NCBI GenBank assembly: GCA_002705575.1
Contig: PAHI01000009.1
Location: forward strand, 1-46,161
Length of the DNA: 46,161 nt
Direction of reading: 5' to 3'
From: Fidelibacterota bacterium
Lineage (GTDB): Bacteria; Marinisomatota; Marinisomatia; SCGC-AAA003-L08; GCA-002719095
The notes under the pieces were generated by a model. It was given only the letters and a program-made list of their open reading frames with translations. It was not told the origin of the DNA and did not search any database. The translations under genes and the position numbers were made by a program. Shown one piece after another: positions 41,994 through 46,161 of this stretch; position 1 is the first letter of the stretch; each line of letters starts with the position of its first letter.

Positions 41994-43389
41994 ATCTAAA
42001 ATTTATATCACTTAATTCAAATTGGTTTTCAACAACACTAATTAAACTTCTTAAACCATCTTCACTTGTAGATTCAACTCTGCAGGTAATTTGGTTTTGA
42101 GTATTACTCGCCCTTATTAAAAACCAACCTTCATTTGTTTCAACTCTGATACCATCAATATCAATAATAATCCCATCAAAATCTAATAATCTTTTTTTGA
42201 TATCATCAATAATTTTAAATTTTTTTATTTCTTCAACATCAAATCTTGTTTCAGGTGTTGAAAATGTTTTGGGGTACTTATTGATTATTTCACTCAATTT
42301 AAGATCATGGCTACTTAGTATTCTCAAAAATCTTAGAGCAACATACATGGCATCATCATATCCATAAAAATCATCACCATAACAAACATGTCCGCTCATT
42401 TCTCCTGACAAAGGTGATTTTATTTGTTTCATTTTTTCTTTTATGGGTGAGTGACCTGTTCTTTCCATTATTGGCTCACATCCCATTTTTTTTGCTTCAT
42501 CAAAAAAAACTTTACTACACTTTACATCCATAATTACTTTTGGATTTTGATAGGCATTAGCTATCTCACTACATAAAACTAACATGTATTGATCTGCCCA
42601 AACTATATTCCCTTTATTATCTACAACTCCTAACCTATCACCATCTCCATCAAATGCTAAACCAAGATCACATTTATTATCAATAACTGATCTTATTAAC
42701 TGCTGCATGTTTTCTGTTACTGTTGGGTCAGGATGATGATTTGGAAAACTACCATCAACCCTATCGTTTAATAAAATATTATCTGTATTTTTAAGTTTAG
42801 ATAATAATTTATTAATTATTACTCCCATGGAACCATTTCCTATATCCCAACTAACTTTTAATTTATTTTTTATTGATATATTTTTAAGCACCCTATCAAT
42901 GTATTCATCAATTATATTTACTTTTTTGATACTACCTTCTTTTTTTTCTAAATTTAAATTTTCAACAATTGACTGAAATTCTTGAATACTATTACTAAAA
43001 AAACTATTCTTGCCTAAAACCATCTTAAAACCATTATATTCTGAAGGATTATGAGATCCTGTTATCATAATAGCTGCATCTGTTTTGAGATAATAATCTG
43101 CAAAATACAACATTGGAGTTGGACATAATCCAATACTAACAACATTAGCTCCTGAGTCTATTAAGCCAATGCTTAAAGCTTTAAATAATTTCGGAGAAGT
43201 TAATCTGCCATCGTATCCGAGTGCTATATTATTTGACTTTAGTTTTTCTTCAACGATGTAACCAAAAACTCTTCCTATGGTATAGGCAGTATTTTCAGTT
43301 ATGTTTTTATCAACAACACCTCTAATGTCATATTCTCTTAAAACTTCAGAATCAAATTTTTCTATTTGAAAACTATTTTCCAGTGCCAT
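41983..43389 (-). CDS. Phosphomannomutase/phosphoglucomutase
   Basis: The 468-aa alpha-D-phosphohexomutase begins with EVLREYDIRGVVDKN. The phosphoserine loop IMITGSHNPSEYNGFK, the metal loop LAFDGDGDRLGVVD and the sugar-binding GEMSGHVCYGDDF are all intact, with a C-terminal phosphate-binding RASNTQ. It interconverts mannose- or glucose-6-phosphate and the 1-phosphates for sugar-nucleotide supply. Its start overlaps the ugd end by 17 bp, so the two are coupled. Which hexose is preferred cannot be told. Confidence 0.92.
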   Translation of the reverse strand: MALENSFQIEKFDSEVLREYDIRGVVDKNITENTAYTIGRVFGYIVEEKLKSNNIALGYDGRLTSPKLFKALSIGLIDSGANVVSIGLCPTPMLYFADYYLKTDAAIMITGSHNPSEYNGFKMVLGKNSFFSNSIQEFQSIVENLNLEKKEGSIKKVNIIDEYIDRVLKNISIKNKLKVSWDIGNGSMGVIINKLLSKLKNTDNILLNDRVDGSFPNHHPDPTVTENMQQLIRSVIDNKCDLGLAFDGDGDRLGVVDNKGNIVWADQYMLVLCSEIANAYQNPKVIMDVKCSKVFFDEAKKMGCEPIMERTGHSPIKEKMKQIKSPLSGEMSGHVCYGDDFYGYDDAMYVALRFLRILSSHDLKLSEIINKYPKTFSTPETRFDVEEIKKFKIIDDIKKRLLDFDGIIIDIDGIRVETNEGWFLIRASNTQNQITCRVESTSEDGLRSLISVVENQFELSDINFRFTF

Positions 43390-44668
43390 AATAATCGTAA
43401 CCTAATTTTTGCAATTCAATTTTATTATAAATGTTTCTTAAATCAAAAATTTTTTTTGTTTTAACTATTTTACCTATTTCTCTAAAATTAAGAGCTCTAA
43501 ATTCATTCCATTCTGTTCCAATAACAATTGCATCTGCATTTTCACAAGCTTCATTTGCTGAATTAAAATAGTTAAAATTTGTAAATTCTTTTTTGGAATT
43601 ATCCATAGCTACAGGATCAAAACAATTAATTGTAAAACCTTTTTTAAATAAATTATTTGCAATATTAATTGATGTTGACTCACGTATGTCATCAGTATTA
43701 GGCTTAAAACTCAATCCTAAAAAAGATAATACTGAATTTTTTTCAATGTTGTTTAGTATTTTGTTAGAAATATTCATTATTCTTTTTTGATTTGACTCAT
43801 GAACTGCTTTTACAATTGATAAATTTACATCATATTTACTTGCAGTAGATGTGAATGCTTTAACATCTTTTGGAAAACATGAACCTCCATATCCTGGACC
43901 AGCATTTAAAAACTTTGATCCAATTCTCTGATCAATGCCCATTGCTTTTGATACTTCTTGAACATTGGCTCCAACAGCTTCGCATAAATCTGCAACTTCG
44001 TTAATAAAACCAATTTTTGTTGCAAGAAAACTATTTGAAGCATATTTTATAATTTCAGCTGTTTCAATTGAGGTTGAAACAATTGGTGTCTCCCTTAAAA
44101 AAAGAGGCCTATATAATTCTCTCATAATTTTTTCAGATTTAGAATTTTCAGTCCCTATTATAACTCTATCAGGCCTCATAAAATCATTAATTGCTGAACC
44201 TTCTCTCAAAAATTCAGGATTTGAAATAATATCGAAATTTTCTTTTGAAACTTTTTTTTGTATGATGTTTTTTATTTGTTTTGATGTACCAACAGGTACA
44301 GTAGATTTTGTAACTATTATAGAATACTTATTGATATTTTGAGATATTTCTTCTGCTACTGACCATACAAAACTTAAATCAGTATCATCTTCAAGTCTTC
44401 TGCTTGGAGTGCCAACTGTTATAAAAACTATATCGGCATTTTTCATTGATTCAGATAAAGAGTGAGAAAATGACAATAGTTTTGTATTTTTTAGATGTTT
44501 TGATAGTAATTCATCCATACCTGGTTCATAAAATGGGCATTTTCCTGATTTGAGTTCTTCAATTCTATTTGCATCTTTATCAACACAAACAGTTTCATAT
44601 CCAAATTCAGAAAAACAAGCTCCTGAAACTAATCCCACATAACCAGTACCAACAATAACTAATTTCAT
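43373..44668 (-). CDS. ugd: UDP-glucose 6-dehydrogenase
   Basis: The 431-aa enzyme oxidises UDP-glucose to UDP-glucuronate with two NAD. The NAD site is IVGTGYVGLVSGACFSEFG at the N-terminus, then TVGTPSRRLEDDTDLS, SNPEFLREGSAINDFMRPDR, KFLNAGPGYGGSCFPKDVKA with the catalytic Cys, and SFKPNTDDIRES. UDP-glucuronate feeds surface polysaccharide synthesis, and the downstream mutase could help supply glucose-1-phosphate. Confidence 0.95.
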   Translation of the reverse strand: MKLVIVGTGYVGLVSGACFSEFGYETVCVDKDANRIEELKSGKCPFYEPGMDELLSKHLKNTKLLSFSHSLSESMKNADIVFITVGTPSRRLEDDTDLSFVWSVAEEISQNINKYSIIVTKSTVPVGTSKQIKNIIQKKVSKENFDIISNPEFLREGSAINDFMRPDRVIIGTENSKSEKIMRELYRPLFLRETPIVSTSIETAEIIKYASNSFLATKIGFINEVADLCEAVGANVQEVSKAMGIDQRIGSKFLNAGPGYGGSCFPKDVKAFTSTASKYDVNLSIVKAVHESNQKRIMNISNKILNNIEKNSVLSFLGLSFKPNTDDIRESTSINIANNLFKKGFTINCFDPVAMDNSKKEFTNFNYFNSANEACENADAIVIGTEWNEFRALNFREIGKIVKTKKIFDLRNIYNKIELQKLGYDYYGTGK

Positions 44669-44735
44669 TATAGTTCTATAAACCTGATTACGATTGTATT
44701 AAATGGTAAATTTATAAGAAAAAATTAAATATTTG

Positions 44736-45755
44736 TTACTTAACAGTGTGTACAGAACCTCTTTCAATTATTACTGATTTTGCAAGATAATTATATGATT
44801 TTTTATTATCTTTATTTTTATCCATCAAAATATTTATTGCTCTTTTGCCAAGTTTTTTTACTGGGAAAGAAGCCGCTGTGATAGGAGGAGAGCTTAAATC
44901 TCTGACTAGTGGTCCATCAAATGTAATTATTGAAATATGTTTTCCTATTTGAAGTTTTAAAAAATTACATGCTTTTATAGCACTTAGTGCGGAAAACTCA
45001 GTTGAGCAAATTATTGCTGTAATATTCTTATTCTTTGAAAGCATTTTTTTAATAATTTCAAAGCTTTTTTCTGGCTCTTCAAGTTTCACTGAGGCATAAT
45101 AATTATTATTAAATTTTATTTTATTTTTTTTTAAAACTTTAAGAAAGGATGATTTTCGCTCATTTGCAAAATTATATTTTTCTGAAATATTTATATAAGA
45201 AATATGTTTGTGATTTTTTTTTATGAGGTAATTTGTTATTATTTCAATTGCGCCTTTATTATCAAGATCAACCCAAGAAAAATTTTGATTTAATTTAGTC
45301 TTACCCCATGCAACAAAATTAATTTTATATTTGTTTAATAATTCTATTCTTTTGTCGTTTGTTTTAATATTTTGCAAAACTATATTTTCAATCTTTTGTT
45401 CTAAAATTAATTTTTTGTAAGCTTTTATTTCTTCTGTTTCACTTTTTGCAAAAAGAATTTGTAGTTGTATACTTTCAGAAAATAACTCATCTGACATACC
45501 TGAAATAAATTGAAAAAAATTACCCTGGTTTAAAGTACTTGTATTCGTTCCATATATTGGAAGAACATACCCAACGGTTTTTGTTTTTCCAGAAGCTAAA
45601 GTTCTAGCATATGGATTAGGACTATATTGATATTTAATAGCATATTTTTTTACCCTATCTCTTGTACTTTCACTAACATCTGCATAGCCCCCTAAAGCCC
45701 TTGAAACAGTTGTTATAGAGAGGCGCAATTTTTTAGCCAATTCCTTAATATTCAT
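44736..45755 (-). CDS. LacI-family transcriptional regulator
   Basis: The 339-aa protein starts with a LacI helix-turn-helix and hinge: MNIKELAKKLRLSITTVSRA, DVSESTRDRVKKYAIKY and SPNPYARTLASGKTKTVGYV. The remainder is a periplasmic-binding-like sugar sensor (IICSTEFSALSAIKACNF, ISIITFDGP). It diverges from a sugar ABC binding-protein gene, and the palindrome at 45792-45807 is the obvious operator. By context it represses the sugar transporter until its sugar is present; alpha-glucosides are a fair guess. Confidence 0.9.
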   Translation of the reverse strand: MNIKELAKKLRLSITTVSRALGGYADVSESTRDRVKKYAIKYQYSPNPYARTLASGKTKTVGYVLPIYGTNTSTLNQGNFFQFISGMSDELFSESIQLQILFAKSETEEIKAYKKLILEQKIENIVLQNIKTNDKRIELLNKYKINFVAWGKTKLNQNFSWVDLDNKGAIEIITNYLIKKNHKHISYINISEKYNFANERKSSFLKVLKKNKIKFNNNYYASVKLEEPEKSFEIIKKMLSKNKNITAIICSTEFSALSAIKACNFLKLQIGKHISIITFDGPLVRDLSSPPITAASFPVKKLGKRAINILMDKNKDNKKSYNYLAKSVIIERGSVHTVK

Positions 45756-45785
45756 AATTATTATGAATAACTCACAAATATTAAA

Positions 45786-45812
45786 TTGACAACCAAAACG
45801 TTTTGGTAAAAT
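45786..45812 (+). promoter_or_regulatory. Promoter of the sugar ABC operon with embedded LacI-type operator
   Basis: A consensus -35 box TTGACA lies at 45786-45791. The perfect 16-bp palindrome ACCAAAACGTTTTGGT follows at 45792-45807 and fills the spacer. A -10-like TAAAAT at 45807-45812 (15-bp spacer) or an overlapping AATATA at 45810 (18 bp) completes it. The central CG in a palindrome with AAACG-CGTTT arms is typical of LacI-family operators. Binding there would block RNA polymerase. Confidence 0.75.
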
Positions 45813-45845
45813 ATATATAGTATATTTATAAATATGGAGGAATTA

Positions 45846-46161
45846 ATGAATAAATTATTTAAAATTTTATTGACTATTTTCTCATCATTTTTCATAAGCT
45901 TCTCTGCATTTGCAGGAGGACATTATACTGGTCCAGATTTAACTGGACAAAAGGTAGTTATGTTTGGTCCTTGGTTATCACCAGAAGATGATAATATGAG
46001 AGAAGTAGGTGCTATATTTGAAAAAGCTACTGGAGCTACATTTGAATATGGTGGTTCAGATAGTTTTGAGCAACAAGTTATGATCGATCTAAAAGCTGGA
46101 AGTGCTGCTGATCTAGTTGTATTTCCACAACCAGGTCTTGCTGCTAATGCTGCAGCAATGG
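45846..46161 (+). CDS. Sugar ABC transporter substrate-binding protein, truncated by the window edge
   Basis: The frame starts at the ATG at 45846 after a strong GGAGG ribosome site and runs 105 codons to the right edge. A signal peptide (LLTIFSSFFISFSAFA) precedes the mature GGHYTGPDLTGQKVVMFGPW. GAIFEKATGATFEYGGSDSF and DLVVFPQPGL resemble alpha-glucoside (AglE-type) family 1 binding proteins of alphaproteobacteria. With the LacI regulator it marks the start of a sugar uptake operon lying beyond the window. Confidence 0.85.
   Translation, partial: MNKLFKILLTIFSSFFISFSAFAGGHYTGPDLTGQKVVMFGPWLSPEDDNMREVGAIFEKATGATFEYGGSDSFEQQVMIDLKAGSAADLVVFPQPGLAANAAAM

Overview
The window is very AT-rich, densely packed DNA from a free-living alphaproteobacterium, most likely a streamlined marine lineage of the Pelagibacterales or HIMB59/AEGEAN-169 type. 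This is an inference from the Lys/Asn/Ile-rich proteins, many 1-20 bp gene overlaps, the alphaproteobacterial murA-hisG-hisD-infA-yacG-tRNA-Phe order, betaine demethylation genes, and a LacI regulator beside a sugar-binding protein. No gap between genes exceeds about 250 bp. I see no phage, integrase, transposase, CRISPR array, rRNA or replication origin.

Region 1 (1-7164). A partial glutamine amidotransferase diverges from iolE and a cytochrome c'-like gene. A minus-strand operon then holds a BHMT-like methyltransferase, a DgcA-like flavoprotein demethylase, a family 9 glycosyltransferase and two polar amino-acid ABC permeases. BHMT and DgcA together would take glycine betaine to dimethylglycine and on to sarcosine. 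The permeases have no binding protein or ATPase beside them. tRNA-Phe(GAA) lies upstream.

Region 2 (7217-13854) is the most unusual part. Seven tightly packed minus-strand genes encode an ACP-like protein, a fused E1 alpha-beta 2-oxoacid dehydrogenase, an E2 acyltransferase, a small YiiX/NlpC-P60-like protein, an AAC(3)-fold N-acyltransferase, a second ACP and a stand-alone adenylation enzyme. The cassette sits between an intact yacG and tRNA-Phe. A decayed second copy of the yacG 3' end lies beside the tRNA, so the cassette is bracketed by an imperfect direct repeat of about 100 bp. I read it as an acquired acyl/aminoacyl assembly module of unknown product.

Region 3 (13845-19340) is a conserved core of infA, hisD, hisG, murA and two small genes (a 42-aa basic protein and a DUF2256 zinc-finger protein). 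A putative manganese exporter and a divergent mntR follow, with a near-ideal MntR operator between them and tandem terminators after mntR.

Region 4 (19400-29400) holds a methyltransferase and nitrilase pair, an HpcH/HpaI aldolase, an Uup-like ABC-F protein flanked by two tiny membrane proteins, an acetoin dehydrogenase-type operon (E1 alpha, E1 beta, lipoyl-hydrolase E2), an HCCA isomerase-like protein, an MFS carrier and tRNA-Thr(GGT).

Region 5 (29407-46161) holds a DUF4174 protein, malate synthase G, small membrane proteins, a GST-pdxJ-LysE run, an M19 dipeptidase, a periplasmic cyclophilin, a Rid protein, a FemAB-like acyltransferase, clpS-clpA, a SPOR-domain D,D-carboxypeptidase, a phosphomannomutase and UDP-glucose dehydrogenase pair, and a LacI regulator divergent from a truncated sugar-binding protein gene with a 16-bp perfect palindrome in its promoter.
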